Assembly: GCA_021775275.1 (NCBI GenBank)
Contig: JAJFIE010000096.1
Location: 1 to 6,856, forward strand
Length of the DNA: 6,856 nt
Direction of reading: 5' to 3'
Origin: Rhodospirillales bacterium
GTDB taxonomy: Bacteria > Pseudomonadota > Alphaproteobacteria > Rhodospirillales > Casp-alpha2
Both the position numbers and the translations under genes were made by a program. The notes under the pieces were generated by a model that was not told the DNA's origin, did not search any database, and saw nothing but the letters and a program-made list of their open reading frames with translations. This document shows, one piece after another, positions 6,268-6,856 of this stretch (position 1 is the first letter of the stretch; each line of letters begins with the position of its first letter).

Positions 6268-6856
6268 ATGGCGGAAGGTTTAAGTACAATCATCAACCTT
6301 GAGCGCTACCCCATTGCAGATAGCAATGATCCTGCGTGTACGCAATTGATCGCGTCGCTCCGGGCCGATCTGGATGCCAATCAATTTTGCATTCTGCCGG
6401 ATTTTATCCATGAATACGTCCGTGATAATCTGGTTCAGGAATTTGACAGTCTGCAAGACGTGGCTTTTGCAAACCGGTCGCATCGCAATTGCTATCTTCA
6501 GCGGGAACCTGACCCCGGCATGCCCGATGATCACCCGCGAAATATTTTCTTCGAAGCCTCGTACCGCATGATCGCCAACGATCAGTTTACGGACTCCTCA
6601 CCACTGAAACAGATTTATTACTGGCAGCCCATGATCAATTTCGTCGCCCAGGTGGTTGGCGCCGAAAAACTCCATGTCAACGAGGACCCGTTTCAGCCGG
6701 TCAGCGGCATCTGTTACGGCGATGGAGACCGTTCAGCATGGCATTTCGATTCATGGAATGACTTTACCATGACGCTGATGCTGCAATCCCCGGATGGCGG
6801 TGGCGAATTTGAGATCGTGCCGAACATCAGATCAAGGGAAGACCCCAACTACGATG
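6268..6856 (+). CDS. Fe(II)/2-oxoglutarate-dependent oxygenase, HalD/BesD-like, with HxD (3'-truncated)
   Basis: The first 196 codons of a non-heme iron oxygenase; the gene runs off the right edge. The protein starts MAEGLSTIINLERYPI and is led by GGGAGA. An N-terminal helical part (about 10-130) precedes the double-stranded beta-helix core. The first metal-ligand pair is His159-Phe-Asp161 (bases 6742-6750, in AWHFDSWNDF). It is followed by TLMLQSPDGGGEFEIVPNIR and DPNYD, which I recognise as the conserved stretch of the HalD/BesD amino-acid halogenase/hydroxylase family. True halogenases of this type have Gly in place of the Asp, leaving room for chloride. With Asp kept, this protein is predicted to hydroxylate, or otherwise oxidise, an amino acid or related amine using 2-oxoglutarate and O2. 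The distal His and the Arg that binds 2-oxoglutarate lie beyond the window. It diverges from the hydrolase operon across 131 bp, so joint control is plausible. Confidence 0.85.
   Translation, partial: MAEGLSTIINLERYPIADSNDPACTQLIASLRADLDANQFCILPDFIHEYVRDNLVQEFDSLQDVAFANRSHRNCYLQREPDPGMPDDHPRNIFFEASYRMIANDQFTDSSPLKQIYYWQPMINFVAQVVGAEKLHVNEDPFQPVSGICYGDGDRSAWHFDSWNDFTMTLMLQSPDGGGEFEIVPNIRSREDPNYD

Noticed and set aside
6742..6750. Calling the right-edge gene an amino-acid halogenase.
   Set aside because: The metal motif reads His-Phe-Asp. Known radical halogenases have Gly or Ala in place of the Asp, so oxygenase is the safer call.

Overview
The window is almost entirely protein-coding, with short gaps and moderate G+C (about 55% by eye). 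It contains no RNA gene, mobile element or CRISPR array. Gene content and protein style (a PotB/PotC-type transporter, a DmpA-type peptidase, and a long CocE/NonD hydrolase of the kind common in rhizobia and marine relatives) suggest an alphaproteobacterium. That placement is inference from family resemblance, not from a marker gene.

Layout. Bases 1-2685 (+) hold the distal part of an ABC importer operon: a 5'-truncated PotB-like permease, a PotC-like permease, and a P1-family (DmpA/BapA-type) self-processing aminopeptidase 23 bp downstream. The ATPase and the solute-binding protein are not in the window and probably lie left of base 1. Bases 2710-6136 (-) hold a tightly packed, converging three-gene operon. 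Read 5' to 3' on the minus strand it is a CocE/NonD (S15-like) ester/amide hydrolase, an SDR oxidoreductase that starts at the base after the hydrolase stop codon, and a second, paralogous SDR 13 bp further on. A 131-bp divergent control region (6137-6267) separates this operon from a + strand gene that runs off the right edge. That last gene is an Fe(II)/2-oxoglutarate oxygenase resembling the HalD/BesD family.

How the genes may work together (inference). The importer brings in a cationic or peptide-like small molecule. The P1 peptidase and the CocE-type hydrolase cut amide or ester bonds in the cytoplasm. The two SDRs oxidise or reduce released alcohol/carbonyl groups. The oxygenase hydroxylates a free amino acid or amine. 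This looks like an uptake-and-degradation (or modification) island for an amino-acid conjugate, but no gene here fixes the substrate.

Most notable points. The HalD/BesD-like protein keeps the metal-binding Asp (HxD, His159/Asp161), so it should be a hydroxylase rather than a halogenase despite its family name. The upstream SDR has His where its paralogue has the usual active-site Asn. The hydrolase-SDR-SDR genes appear translationally coupled.
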